In this document: in pieces, positions 32,912 through 42,269 of the stretch
How positions within the stretch are numbered: the first letter of the stretch is position 1
Layout of the letters: every line of letters begins with the position of its first letter
NCBI GenBank assembly: GCA_964243295.1
Contig: CAXTEJ010000010.1
Location: forward strand, 1 to 64,000
Reading direction: 5' to 3'
Source of the DNA: CAXTEJ01 sp964243295
Lineage (GTDB): Bacteria; Actinomycetota; Actinomycetes; Actinomycetales; Angustibacteraceae
Length of the DNA: 64,000 bases
Notes under the pieces: model-generated
The model's input: the letters and a program-made list of their open reading frames with translations, nothing else
What the model was told of the DNA's origin: nothing
Databases searched by the model: none
Made by a program: the position numbers and the translations under genes

Positions 32912-34852
32912 TCAGGCGCTGCGGTCGACGGTGGGCGCGCCCTCGATGTCGGGCTCGAGGCGCGCGAGCTCCTCGACGACGCGGCGGGTGACACCCTGGG
33001 CGCTGAGGCCGTGCTCGGCCAGCAGGCTCGCCCGGTCGCCGACGTCCAGGAACTCGGCGGGCAGGCCGAGGTCGACCAGCGGCACGGCAACCGCGGTGTC
33101 TCGCAGCACCTGCGCCAGTCGCGAGCCGACGCCGCCGACGCGGCACCCGTCCTCGACCGTGACGACGAGCCGGTGGTCGCGTGCCAGGTCGACGAGCGCC
33201 GCGTCGACCGGCATCACCCATCGCGGGTCGACGACCGTCGCCTGCATGCCATGTGCCGCAAGGCGTTCGGCGACGTCGAGGCAGACGGTCGCCATGGTGC
33301 CGACCGCGACGATCAGCACGTCGGGCGCCTCGGGCTCGGCCAGGACGTCGACCCCGCCCTGCCGCCGGACGGCCGGCACATCGGCCGGAACGGCGCCCTT
33401 CGGGAAGCGGACGACGGTCGGGGCGTCGTCGACGGCGACGGCCTCGCGCAGCTCGTCGGACAGCCGCGCGCCGTCACGCGGGGCGGCGAGCCGCAGCCCT
33501 GGCACCTGCTGCAGCATCGCCATGTCCCACATGCCGTTGTGGCTCGCGCCGTCGGTGCCGGTGACCCCCGCGCGGTCGAGCACGAACGTCACACCCGCCC
33601 GGTGCAGAGCGCAGTCCATCAGCACCTGGTCGAAGGCTCGGCCCAGGAAGGTGGCGTAGACGGCGACCACGGGGTGCAGCCCACCGAAGGCGAGGCCCGC
33701 CGCGCTGGTGACGGCGTGCTGCTCGGCGATGCCGACGTCGAACACCCGGTCGGGGTGCACGGCGGCCAGCTTGTGCAGCCCGACGGGGATCATCATCGCC
33801 GCCGTCGTGGCGACGACGTCCGGGCGCTCGTCGGCGATCGCCACCATCTCGTCGGCGAACAGGCCCGTCCAGGTGGCGGCGTCCGAGGCGGCGAGCGGCA
33901 CGCCGGTCTCGGGGTCGGTGTTGGGCGGGACGGCGTGGAAGCGGTCGTCCTCGTCGGCGATCGCGGGCTGGAAGCCGCGGCCCTTCTGCGTGAGGGCGTG
34001 CACGAGCACCGGACCGCCGTACTCGCGGGCACGGGCCAGCACGTGCTCGAGCGCCTCGAGGTCGTGGCCGTCGACCGGGCCGAGGTACTTCAGGCCGAGG
34101 TCCTCGAACATGCCCTGCGGGGCGACGATGTCCTTGAGGCCCTTCTTCATGCCGTGCAGGGTGTCGTAGACCGCGCTGCCGACGACGGGCGCACGCGTGA
34201 TGGTCGCCTTGCCCCACTGCAGGAACCGCTCGTAGCCGCTCGTCGTGCGCAGGGTCGCGAGGTGCTCGGCGAGACCGCCGGTGGTGGCGGCGTACGACCG
34301 CTCGTTGTCGTTGACGACGATGACGAGCGGCAGCGTCTTGTCGGCCGCGATGTTGTTCAGCGCCTCCCAGGCCATGCCGCCGGTGAGCGCGCCGTCGCCG
34401 ATGACCGCGACCACGTGCCGGTCGTGCTCGCCGCGCAGCCGGTAGGCCTTCGCGACGCCCTCGGCCCACGACAGCGACGCCGAGGCGTGGGAGTTCTCGA
34501 CGACGTCGTGCACGCTCTCGGCGCGGCTGGGGTAGCCCGAGACGCCGCCCGCCTGACGCAGCCGCGAGAGGTCCTGGCGGCCGGTCAGCAGCTTGTGCAC
34601 GTAGGCCTGGTGGCCGGTGTCGAACACGACCGTGTCGCGCGGGGAGTCGAAGACCTTGTGGATGGCGATCGTGAGCTCGACGACGCCGAGGTTGGGGCCG
34701 AGGTGGCCGCCGCTGCGCGAGACCGCGGAGATGAGAGCGACACGCACCTCCTGCGCGAGCCTCGCCAGCTCGGCGGCGTCGAGCCGGCGCAGGTCGCGCG
34801 GACCCCTGACCGACTCCAGCACGGTCCGACCGGCGGACTTGCCACGACTCAT
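32912..34852 (-). CDS. dxs: 1-deoxy-D-xylulose-5-phosphate synthase
   Basis: First enzyme of the MEP isoprenoid pathway: pyruvate plus glyceraldehyde 3-phosphate to DXP, thiamine diphosphate dependent. The 646-residue protein has SRSGGHLGPNLGVVELTIA, FDTGHQAYVHKLLTGR, the ThDP motif VIGDGALTGGMAWEALNNI, ENSHASASLSWAEG, KGRGFQPAIADEDDRFH, the transketolase core DVGIAEQHAVTSAAGLAF and the C-terminal VEDGCRVGGVGS. ATG 34852 has TAGACT (34860-34865) 7 nt upstream, suggesting a leaderless mRNA; GTG 34822 would give a shorter, equally canonical N-terminus. In many actinomycetes dxs lies close to acnA and the RNA methyltransferase/TrkA genes, here 21 kb away. Confidence 0.97.
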   Translation of the reverse strand: MSRGKSAGRTVLESVRGPRDLRRLDAAELARLAQEVRVALISAVSRSGGHLGPNLGVVELTIAIHKVFDSPRDTVVFDTGHQAYVHKLLTGRQDLSRLRQAGGVSGYPSRAESVHDVVENSHASASLSWAEGVAKAYRLRGEHDRHVVAVIGDGALTGGMAWEALNNIAADKTLPLVIVVNDNERSYAATTGGLAEHLATLRTTSGYERFLQWGKATITRAPVVGSAVYDTLHGMKKGLKDIVAPQGMFEDLGLKYLGPVDGHDLEALEHVLARAREYGGPVLVHALTQKGRGFQPAIADEDDRFHAVPPNTDPETGVPLAASDAATWTGLFADEMVAIADERPDVVATTAAMMIPVGLHKLAAVHPDRVFDVGIAEQHAVTSAAGLAFGGLHPVVAVYATFLGRAFDQVLMDCALHRAGVTFVLDRAGVTGTDGASHNGMWDMAMLQQVPGLRLAAPRDGARLSDELREAVAVDDAPTVVRFPKGAVPADVPAVRRQGGVDVLAEPEAPDVLIVAVGTMATVCLDVAERLAAHGMQATVVDPRWVMPVDAALVDLARDHRLVVTVEDGCRVGGVGSRLAQVLRDTAVAVPLVDLGLPAEFLDVGDRASLLAEHGLSAQGVTRRVVEELARLEPDIEGAPTVDRSA

Positions 34853-34967
34853 GCACGCGAGTCTAGGTCGCGCGCCGCGCGGCGGCCGGGCCGCGGGCAC
34901 CGAGCGCGCCGACCTTCACCATCCCTCCCCGACCACGTGCGCAGCAGGCCGCGGCCGGTGGCGACGG

Positions 34968-35339
34968 TCACAGCCGCGGCACGTACGCCACCCCGCGCAG
35001 CGCGTCACCGACCAGCCGCACACCGCGGTGCGCCGCCAGCAGCCGGGCGTGCTCGTGCTCGAGCGCCGTGACGACCGCCTCCAGCTCGTGCGGCTCGAGC
35101 ACCTCGCGCAGCTCGGCCCGCACCGTCCCCCGCGACGCCGTATTGGCCCTGCCCTGCGCCAGGACGTGCCGCTCCGCCAGCCACGCGAGCGCCACCGGGT
35201 GCGCGCGCAGCGCCCGGTGGGCGCGGTAGTCCGGCGGGCACTGGTCGAGCAGCCACGCGACGGCCGACTGCTCCCAGTCCGGCGACCCCGGCGGCCTCAC
35301 CTCAAGCGGCCACCCGGGCGGCAGGCGGACGTCGGGCAC
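34968..35339 (-). CDS. small conserved actinobacterial protein
   Basis: A 123-residue soluble protein: PLEVRPPGSPDWEQSAVAWL, LLDQCPPDYRAHRALRAHPV and EPHELEAVVTALEHEHARLL. Conserved proteins with this PPG-P-W...DWLL-PPDYR layout occur next to dxs in other actinomycetes (recalled, not checked). Function unknown. CAGACT lies 7 nt before the GTG 35339, again compatible with a leaderless start. Confidence 0.62.
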   Translation of the reverse strand: MPDVRLPPGWPLEVRPPGSPDWEQSAVAWLLDQCPPDYRAHRALRAHPVALAWLAERHVLAQGRANTASRGTVRAELREVLEPHELEAVVTALEHEHARLLAAHRGVRLVGDALRGVAYVPRL

Positions 35340-35393
35340 GCCGTCGAGTCTGCCCGACCACCCCGCCCGTCGCAGCGCACCCCCACCCCCACC

Positions 35394-35456
35394 GTGATCA
35401 TGCAATCCCGGCCCGCCCCGCGTCCCCACCGCCGCGATCATGCAATCCCGACCCAC
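35394..35456. repeat. two copies of the dispersed intergenic repeat at the left edge of the accessory block
   Basis: GTGATCATGCAATCCCGGCC from 35394 and GCGATCATGCAATCCCGACC from 35434, 40 bp apart, the same spacing as the pair at 10000/10041. Confidence 0.72.
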
Positions 35457-35965
35457 CGCCTGGCCGACCGCCCGCGCGCTGCGAGGCGCGCCCGAAACCC
35501 GCGAAGTCAGCTACCAGACCGCCCGCACCGCGGCCCAGGCGTTGCAGGACCCGCGGATCATGGTCACACCCCCAGCGGTCCGGCGGACTCGTCCCGACGC
35601 TGTGGCCGGTCGTGAGCATCCTGCCTGAGCGTCGAGTGGTCTCGGCTCTGCGACAGCAGTCGTGCGCCGAGAGCACCAGACCTGTGCAGGAGCAGCACTG
35701 ACGAGGTCGTCAGGGGTGGCCTACGGTCTCCGTCATCGCAGGCAGCCGCGAGCGTGCGTCAGCGCCCTCGAGCCGGGGTGCCCTGACCAGCGCCGTCCGC
35801 GCCTTCGGCCACGACCACTCGCTCGTCGTCGACGCCGGTTAGGAGCACGTCGCTCGAGCGGCTCTGCGATTCGTGCGTACGAACGAGCTCGCCACTGCCG
35901 GCTGACGACCCTAGGACTGGTGGGCGTTGATGCCGGCCCGCGCACAACAAGCACTGGAGGACCTG
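35457..35965. other. intergenic stretch without a supported gene
   Basis: About 510 bp. Several open frames exist, as expected in GC-rich DNA, but none has a ribosome site plus family resemblance. It presumably contains the promoter of the reductase-like gene. Confidence 0.5.
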
Positions 35966-37642
35966 ATGACCGCGAGCGTGGCGCAGCCGGACGGCTCAGG
36001 CCCACTATCGGACGCCTTTCCCGTTCTGACGACCCAGCAGCGGGAGCGGCTTGCTGCCTATGGCGACGTGGAACCGGTCCGGGCCGGGCAGGTTCTCTTT
36101 CGCGCCGGCGACCCGGCGCACGACCTGATGCTGGTGCAGTCAGGGGTGGTGGCCTTGCTGCGGGCCGAGACGTCCTTGGGGCCTGAGGAAGCGGTCATCG
36201 AGCACGGCGCTGGCCGGTTCGTCGGCGAGCTCAACCTGCTCACGGGCCAGGCGGCGTACCTCACCTGCCGGGTGGGCGAGGACGGCCGCATCGTCCGCAT
36301 TCGGGACGCTGCCTTCCGGCGGCTCATCGCGGAGGACCCGGAGTTGTCGGAGGTCGTCCTGAAGGCCCTGCTGGCACGGCGCGAGCTGCTCCGGGACGGC
36401 CCGGCCGCGCGCACTGTGCAGATCGTCGGCAGCGGCTTGTCAGCCGCGACGCTTGCCCTGCGCACGTACGCCGCGCGCCAGAGGCTGCCCCACTCGTGGC
36501 TTGACTCCGACGATCAGGGCGGGCGCGCTCTCATGGACGCGGCGGCGCTGACCCCTGCGGATCTGCCTGCCGTGGTGACCGCGGCAGGACTCCTGCGGGC
36601 GGCCACGCCGAGCCAGCTGGCCGACGAGCTCCACCTGACGTACAGCCGATCGAACGCGGAGGTGATGGACGTCGTGGTGGTCGGGGGTGGGCCGGCCGGT
36701 CTGTCGGCGGCCGTGTACGCCGCCTCCGAGGGCCTTCGGACGCTCCTGATTGACGCGGTGGCCATGGGCGGCCAGGCGGCGGCCAGCAGCCGGATCGAGA
36801 ACTACCTCGGTTTCCCTGCCGGCCTGAGCGGACACGAGCTGACCGGCCGGGCGGCGGTCCAAGCCATGAAGTTCGGCGCCCGGCTGGCCAGCCCCTGCCA
36901 GGCGGTGAGTTTGGACACCGCTCACGAGCAGCTGACGGTGATGCTCGCGGACGGTACCGCCGCTCAGGCCCGGGCAGTGATCATCGCGACAGGTGCTCGC
37001 TACCGCACGCTGCCGATCCCTCGGTGGAGCGACTTCGAGGGAGCCGGCATCTACTACGCCGCCACCGAGCTTGAGGCCCTGGCGTGCCAAGGTAAGCCAG
37101 TCGTGGTGGTAGGTGGCGCAAACTCGGCGGGTCAGGCAGCACTGCACCTTGCTTCGCGCGATTGCCAGGTCACGGTGGTGGTGCGTGGAGCGGACCTGCG
37201 AGCCGGCATGTCGGCGTACCTGGCCGAGCGCCTGCTGGCGGACGACCGCATTTCGGTGCGGACTCAGGCCGAGGTCACCGGACTGCATGGACAGGCGTCG
37301 CTGTCCGCCGTGACCGTCCACACCCGAGGGGGGGCGGCCGCCAGGCAACCGTGCAACGGGTTGTTCTGCTTCATCGGTGCTCGCCCCGCCACCGGCTGGG
37401 TGGAAGGCCTGGCCAAGGACGACGCCGGCTTCCTGCTGACCGACGTGGAGCTAGCGGCTGACGACCTTGCCGAGACGTGGCGAGATCTGGGGCGACCTCC
37501 GCTCCCGTTCGAGACGAGCATGCCATCGGTCTTCGCCGTTGGAGACGTTCGCCGCGGGTCTATGAAGCGGGTGGCGGCGGCGGTCGGCGAAGGCGCAAGC
37601 GCCGTACGGTCGGTACACACCGCAGTCGGGATCGGTGCCTGA
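35966..37642 (+). CDS. cNMP-binding domain / thioredoxin-reductase-like FAD oxidoreductase fusion
   Basis: A 558-residue fusion. Residues about 15-135 are a cyclic-nucleotide-binding domain (VRAGQVLFRAGDPAHDLMLV, EAVIEHGAGRFVGELNLLTG). A short thioredoxin-like segment with VQIVGSGLSAATLALRTYAA follows. From about residue 233 comes an FAD/NAD(P) pyridine-nucleotide-disulfide oxidoreductase: VVVVGGGPAGLSAAVYAASE, GGQAAASSRIENYLGFPAGL, VVVVGGANSAGQAALHLASR and the C-terminal SVFAVGDVRRGSMKRVAAAV. The redox CxxC of thioredoxin reductase is missing: the site reads GIYYAATELEALACQG. The same loss occurs in ferredoxin-NADP-reductase-like relatives. ATG 35966 has GGAGG upstream. It converges on the LAL regulator with 19 bp between. 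Confidence 0.9.
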   Translation: MTASVAQPDGSGPLSDAFPVLTTQQRERLAAYGDVEPVRAGQVLFRAGDPAHDLMLVQSGVVALLRAETSLGPEEAVIEHGAGRFVGELNLLTGQAAYLTCRVGEDGRIVRIRDAAFRRLIAEDPELSEVVLKALLARRELLRDGPAARTVQIVGSGLSAATLALRTYAARQRLPHSWLDSDDQGGRALMDAAALTPADLPAVVTAAGLLRAATPSQLADELHLTYSRSNAEVMDVVVVGGGPAGLSAAVYAASEGLRTLLIDAVAMGGQAAASSRIENYLGFPAGLSGHELTGRAAVQAMKFGARLASPCQAVSLDTAHEQLTVMLADGTAAQARAVIIATGARYRTLPIPRWSDFEGAGIYYAATELEALACQGKPVVVVGGANSAGQAALHLASRDCQVTVVVRGADLRAGMSAYLAERLLADDRISVRTQAEVTGLHGQASLSAVTVHTRGGAAARQPCNGLFCFIGARPATGWVEGLAKDDAGFLLTDVELAADDLAETWRDLGRPPLPFETSMPSVFAVGDVRRGSMKRVAAAVGEGASAVRSVHTAVGIGA

Positions 37643-37661
37643 CCCCGCTGGCCGCCCCACC

Positions 37662-40352
37662 TCAACCCCGCTCGCGGGCCTCGACGATGTCGCGCAGCTG
37701 GCTGCGCGCGGTGACGCGGAGCTTCGGGAAGGCGTTGTACAGGTGCGCGGATACCGTCCGCGGTGACAGGTAGAGCGAGGCGCCGATCTCTCGGTTCGTC
37801 ATGCCTGAGGCGGCCATCGCCACGACCTGCTGCTCTTGAGCCGTGAGGTCATCCCACGAAGACGCGGCCCGCTCGAGCGTCGTCACGCCGGCGGCCCGGA
37901 GCTCGGTGCGAGCGACGTCGGCCCAGGGGTGCGCGCCGAGCCGCTGGAAAACCTCGTACGCCGCGCGCAACTCCCTGCGCGCGGCGGTCGGCCGGTGCCG
38001 GCGACGCAACCAAGCGCCGTACTCCAGGCGCGCATTCGCCAGGGCGAGGGGCCACTGCTCCGCTGCCGGGTCGGTGGTCGCCTCGACGTGGAAGGACTCG
38101 GCAGCATCGCCGGCGACGAGCGCCTGCGCACGCGCCAGCTGGAAACGGCACCGGGGTACTGAACCGACCAGGTGGCGCGAGGCCACCGCGACGACGCCGG
38201 TCGCCTCATCCACCCGTCCCGCCCGGACAGCGGCCGCAACGACGTCGGCGAGGAACACGTACGACACGTGCGCGTGCACCGGCTCGCCGTCGCTGCGGAA
38301 CAGCCAGCCCAGCTGCTCGTAGCAGCCGGCGACGTCGCGTTCGCCGAATGCGGCGAACCCGAGGGCCACGTGCACGAACGCCTCTACGGCCAGGCTCTCG
38401 CCGACGTCGAGCTCCATGAGCACGTACTCCGCCAGCAGACGCGCCGTCGCAGCGTCTCCGCGCACGGCGGCGACCTGGGCGCCAATCACCCGGCCGACGG
38501 CGCCCACATGACCAAGGCTGCCGGCGTCCGCGAGATCGATGAGCCGTCGAGACGCCTTCTCGGCGTCGTCGTACAGACCGGCGTCCACCTGCACCTGGGC
38601 CAGCCCACCGAGGGTCTGCGGCAGCATCCCGAGGTGCTGCGTGCGCTCCATCACCTCCACTGCTCTTCGGAACCGTTCGAGTGCTGCGCCGGTCTCCCCG
38701 TAGAGCCACGCGGTGGCGCCGAGAGCCATCTCAGTCGCCGCGACCAGGTGCGGCTCCTCAGCCACGACCTCCGCCACCCGTCGGTGCCGAACCAGGTGCA
38801 GCACGTTGGGCGACGCGTGCAGCGGGTCGATCACCGCCTGGACGTAGAGGGGCAAGTCAGCGGTGGCGGCCGCGACCGCGCCCGTTGGGCGCTTCGGCAT
38901 GAGGACCACGAGGCGCTGGAACCACCCGGCGACAAGGGCTGTGTCCGAGCCGCTGGAGTAAGTCAGGTGGGCCAGCGTCGACAGCGACCCCATCGCGATG
39001 AAGGGATCCAGATCGACCAGCCGCTCCATCGCCTCGATCAACGCCCGGCGGGCGGCGTCCTGCCGCGCCGTCTGCGCCAGCGCGTAGGCAAGGTGGTGAG
39101 TCGCGCGAGCCTGCACCTCTGGGTCATCGCTGTCGTCGCACATCCTGCGGGCGAGGTCGGCGATCCAGCTCACGTGACCAGCCGGAAGAGTGAGACTGAT
39201 GGCGTCCAGCCGGCGCAGGTCGCGGTCGTGGCGGTCGGGACTCAACTCCGCCGCGCGGATCAGCGCCTGCGCGGCCTCGACGTGCGCACCGCGCAGGCGT
39301 GCCCGGTCGGCGACCTCGAGCAGGTCGCGGGCAACGCCCTCATCAGGGACCAGCGCTGCCTCCGCGCGGTGCCATACCCGTCGGTCGGGGTCGTCGAGGT
39401 ACGCCGCAGCCAAGGCACGGTGCGCAGCGACGCGATCCTGAGCGGTGGCGAGGGCGTACGTCGCTGAGCGCGCCAACGGGTGCCGGAAGCGGACCTCGCG
39501 ATCCACCACACGCACCAGACCTGTCCGCTCGGCGTGCGCCAGGTCGGCAAGCAGGTGGTCCGGCGGCACCACCCGACCGAGAATCCTGAGGTCACCGGTC
39601 CCGGCGGCGGCCAGCAGCAGCGCTGCACGCGCCCGGTCCGGCAGGCTCGCGATCTCGTCGGCGAACAGCGACTCCACGCTCGACCGCACCGGCCCCGCCG
39701 ACCCGGCGACGGCAGCCCGGCTGAGCTCGAGGAGCGCCAGCGGGTTGCCGGCCGCGCGCTCGATCACCGACGGGCGAGCCAGGAAGTCCAGTTCGATCCC
39801 AGCCCGCCGCATCACCAAGGCGGCCTCACGCTCAGTGAGCGGGGACAGCTCGACGCGCGGCAGGGCGGCCAGCTCCTCGGCCACCGGGCCATCCCGGGTG
39901 GCGGCGACCAGCGAGACCTGCGAGCCGCCCAGCCGCGCAGCGACGAAGCCCAGCACCGACAGCGAGCTCGCGTCACACCACTGGGCGTCGTCAACCACGA
40001 GCAGCAGTGGTCGTTCGGCGGACTCGGCCTCCAGCGCCTCCAGGACGGCCCGCCGCAGACGTAGCGGGTCATCGACCGGCAGCCCATCGACCCTCACCAG
40101 GTCGTCGAGCATCGCGAACGGCAGGTGCCTGTCGGCCCGGTGGCCGGTCACCGTGAAGACCTTCCAACCCTCGCCGGCCGCCGCTCTGCGCACGCGGTCC
40201 AGCACCGCGCTCTTTCCAGCGCCAGGAAGGCCGATCACCACGGCAGTCCGGCTGCCCTCGGCGATCATGTCGCGCACCAGCGCCAACGTCTCGTCGCGGC
40301 CCACCAGACCGTCTGGTTCACCCGTCCAGGCGACGGCTGCCTTCGCTGCCAT
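37662..40352 (-). CDS. large ATP-binding LuxR-family (LAL) regulator
   Basis: An 896-residue regulator. The N-terminal AAA/NACHT-like ATPase has Walker A VVIGLPGAGKSAVLDRV (about residue 40) and Walker B RPLLLVVDDAQWCDASSL (about residue 115). The long middle is TPR-like alpha-helical. The C-terminal HTH of the LuxR type is LTAQEQQVVAMAASGMTNRE, IGASLYLSPRTVSAHLYNAF. LAL proteins activate catabolic or secondary-metabolite genes. TACCCT (40360-40365) is 7 nt before the ATG, so the mRNA is probably leaderless. It is divergent from the alpha/beta-hydrolase run at 40494, which is the likely target. Confidence 0.91.
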   Translation of the reverse strand: MAAKAAVAWTGEPDGLVGRDETLALVRDMIAEGSRTAVVIGLPGAGKSAVLDRVRRAAAGEGWKVFTVTGHRADRHLPFAMLDDLVRVDGLPVDDPLRLRRAVLEALEAESAERPLLLVVDDAQWCDASSLSVLGFVAARLGGSQVSLVAATRDGPVAEELAALPRVELSPLTEREAALVMRRAGIELDFLARPSVIERAAGNPLALLELSRAAVAGSAGPVRSSVESLFADEIASLPDRARAALLLAAAGTGDLRILGRVVPPDHLLADLAHAERTGLVRVVDREVRFRHPLARSATYALATAQDRVAAHRALAAAYLDDPDRRVWHRAEAALVPDEGVARDLLEVADRARLRGAHVEAAQALIRAAELSPDRHDRDLRRLDAISLTLPAGHVSWIADLARRMCDDSDDPEVQARATHHLAYALAQTARQDAARRALIEAMERLVDLDPFIAMGSLSTLAHLTYSSGSDTALVAGWFQRLVVLMPKRPTGAVAAATADLPLYVQAVIDPLHASPNVLHLVRHRRVAEVVAEEPHLVAATEMALGATAWLYGETGAALERFRRAVEVMERTQHLGMLPQTLGGLAQVQVDAGLYDDAEKASRRLIDLADAGSLGHVGAVGRVIGAQVAAVRGDAATARLLAEYVLMELDVGESLAVEAFVHVALGFAAFGERDVAGCYEQLGWLFRSDGEPVHAHVSYVFLADVVAAAVRAGRVDEATGVVAVASRHLVGSVPRCRFQLARAQALVAGDAAESFHVEATTDPAAEQWPLALANARLEYGAWLRRRHRPTAARRELRAAYEVFQRLGAHPWADVARTELRAAGVTTLERAASSWDDLTAQEQQVVAMAASGMTNREIGASLYLSPRTVSAHLYNAFPKLRVTARSQLRDIVEARERG

Positions 40353-40406
40353 GCACGAAAGGGTATGGGCCGCACGGCCAGCTCGACGGCCGTTCACCGT
40401 ACCTAG

Positions 40407-40416
40407 GTCACGTGAC
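40407..40416. promoter_or_regulatory. palindrome between the LAL regulator and hydrolase genes
   Basis: GTCACGTGAC, perfect 10-bp palindrome in the 141-bp divergent gap. Candidate binding site; short enough to occur by chance. Confidence 0.3.
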
Positions 40417-40493
40417 TGATGCGAAGGCGGCAACGGCGTCCCTAGCGTCACAGGCTCACCCGACTCCCACTCCTCCACCCCTGGATGTGCACC

Positions 40494-41333
40494 ATGACTC
40501 TCACCCCTCACGAGGTTGCAGAAGTCGACGCGGCCAACGACACCGGCCGGCGTCCGGTCGTCTTCATCCACGGACTCTGGTTGCTTTCCAGCAGCTGGGA
40601 CCGTTGGCGCCGGCTCTTCGAGGACGCCGGCTACGCGACAGTCGCGCCCGGCTGGCCCGATGACCCGGAGACCGTCTCGAAGGCCCGTGAGGACCCGGGT
40701 GTCTTCGCCCACAAGATGGTGAAGGCCGTCACTGAGCACTACCTCGAGGCGATCGACAGGCTCACCACCGAACCGGCGGTCATCGGCCACTCCTTCGGCG
40801 GTCTCATCGCACAACAGGTCGCTGGCGAGGGCGCCTCGGCCGCCACGGTCGCGATCGACCCGGCACCCGGCCGCGGGATCCTCCCTGTTCCGACCTCAGC
40901 GCTCAAGTCCGGTGCGCCCGTGGTCGGCAACCCCGTCAACTACGGCCGGGCAGTCACGCTCACGCTCGAGGAGTTCACGTACGGCTGGGCCAACGCCCTC
41001 GACGACGAGGAGACCAAGGCCCTGTACGAGGAGTTCCACGTGGCAGCTTCGGGCTCGCCGATCTTTCAGGCGGTGGCGGCAAACCTGAACCCGTTCAGTC
41101 AGACCAAAGTCAAGTTCAGCGCCGAGGACCGCGGTCCGATCCTCATCGTCTCGGGCGAGAAGGACCACACCGTGCCCCGCTCCATCGCCCATGCGGTCTA
41201 CACCAAGCACAGCAAGAACACCGCGGTCACCGAGTTCGTCGAGGTGCCGGGGCGTGGCCACTCCTTGACGATCGACCACGGCTGGCAAGAGGTCGCCCAG
41301 ACCTCGCTCGACTTCGTCAGGCGGTTCGTGTGA
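40494..41333 (+). CDS. alpha/beta hydrolase
   Basis: A 279-residue hydrolase. The oxyanion region is VVFIHGLWLLSSSWDRW, the nucleophile elbow VIGHSFGGLIAQQVAG, the acid probably Asp in LIVSGEKDHTVPRSIAH and the histidine in EVPGRGHSLTIDHGW. No signal peptide. The pattern places it with esterase/lactonase-like hydrolases of unknown substrate. ATG 40494 is taken (ATG 40485 is possible). Its stop overlaps the next, degenerate hydrolase gene (ATG at 41333). First in a run of hydrolase genes opposite the LAL regulator. Confidence 0.86.
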   Translation: MTLTPHEVAEVDAANDTGRRPVVFIHGLWLLSSSWDRWRRLFEDAGYATVAPGWPDDPETVSKAREDPGVFAHKMVKAVTEHYLEAIDRLTTEPAVIGHSFGGLIAQQVAGEGASAATVAIDPAPGRGILPVPTSALKSGAPVVGNPVNYGRAVTLTLEEFTYGWANALDDEETKALYEEFHVAASGSPIFQAVAANLNPFSQTKVKFSAEDRGPILIVSGEKDHTVPRSIAHAVYTKHSKNTAVTEFVEVPGRGHSLTIDHGWQEVAQTSLDFVRRFV

Positions 41334-42195
41334 TGCCCGGTGCGAACCCGCACAACCTGTCCCTCGAGCCGCCCGCGCAGGCGTTCTGCGTGGCAACCAG
41401 CGAGCCGCCGTTCCTGCACCAGCTGCCGCCGGACCAGGGCCGCGCCGCCATCGACGACATGCAGAGCAGCGACGTCTTCGAGCCTGACGTCGATGACGAG
41501 TGGGTGACTGTCGAAGGCGGCCCGACAGGTTTCGTTAGAACGCGGATCGTGCGGCCGCCCGGCGCGACCGACACCCTGCCGGGCCCGCTACCCGATCGCA
41601 CTTGAGCAGACCTACGCCGTCGCGGGTTGGCTCGTCGACCAGGGTGCCGCCAACCTGCTGGACGCGTCACGAATGGCGGTCGCCGGCGACTCGGTCGGCG
41701 CGAACATGGCGATCGCACTGACGCTGCTCGCCAAGCAGCGCGGCGGTGTGTCGTTCGTGCAGCAGGTGTTGTTCTACCCAGTCACGAACTCTGCGTTCGA
41801 CACCCCCCAATTACGACCAGTTCGCCGAGGGTTACGTCCTCACCAGGACGGGAATGCAGTGGTTCTGGAACCAGTACACGACTGATGAGTTCGAGCGGGC
41901 GCAGATCACGGCCTCACCGCTACGAGCCACCCTCGAACAGTTGAATGGTCTGTCACCGGCGCTGGTCATCACCGCCGAGGCGGACGTGCTACGCGACGAA
42001 GGTGAGGCGTACGCCGCCAGACTGCGTGCCGCCGACGTCCCGACCACTGCCGTGCGGTACGGCGGCATCATCCACGACTTCGTCATGCTCCACCCGCTGC
42101 ACGACACCCACGCCGCTATCACGGCAGTCGCCCAGGCCACGTCCGTGCTGCGCGCCGAGCTCCACGACAGCCCTCCGCTCACTGCCCCTGCATGA
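41333..42195 (+). pseudogene. decayed hormone-sensitive-lipase-type alpha/beta hydrolase
   Basis: Three consecutive frames carry parts of one esterase. 41333-41605 gives the N-terminus (FVRTRIVRPPGATDTLPG). It jumps directly to ARYPIALEQTYAVAGWLVDQ, so a block of about 60-70 residues containing the HGGG oxyanion motif is deleted. The nucleophile region MAVAGDSVGANMAIALTLLA follows in the second frame. A one-base insertion in the C run near 41808-41813 shifts to the third frame: NYDQFAEGYVLTRTGMQWFW, SPALVITAEADVLRDEGEAY (Asp) and YGGIIHDFVMLHPLHDT (His). It is non-functional. Confidence 0.82.
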
Positions 42196-42269
42196 CGGTG
42201 GCAACAACGGCGTTGAAAGGCCAACCATGATGTCGGGCAAGCCGAGCACCAACCCAGCGGGGGCGTTCC

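Noticed and set aside
31949..35071. 1040-codon plus-strand open frame across dxs and neighbours
   Set aside because: It is antisense to dxs, the GyrI-like gene and the desulfurase-like gene, all with clear family motifs; it has no ribosome site and arg/his/val-rich composition typical of GC-rich shadows.
35662..36186. 174-codon plus-strand frame upstream of the cNMP/FAD gene
   Set aside because: Overlaps the start of the well-supported reductase-like gene in another frame; composition is shadow-like.
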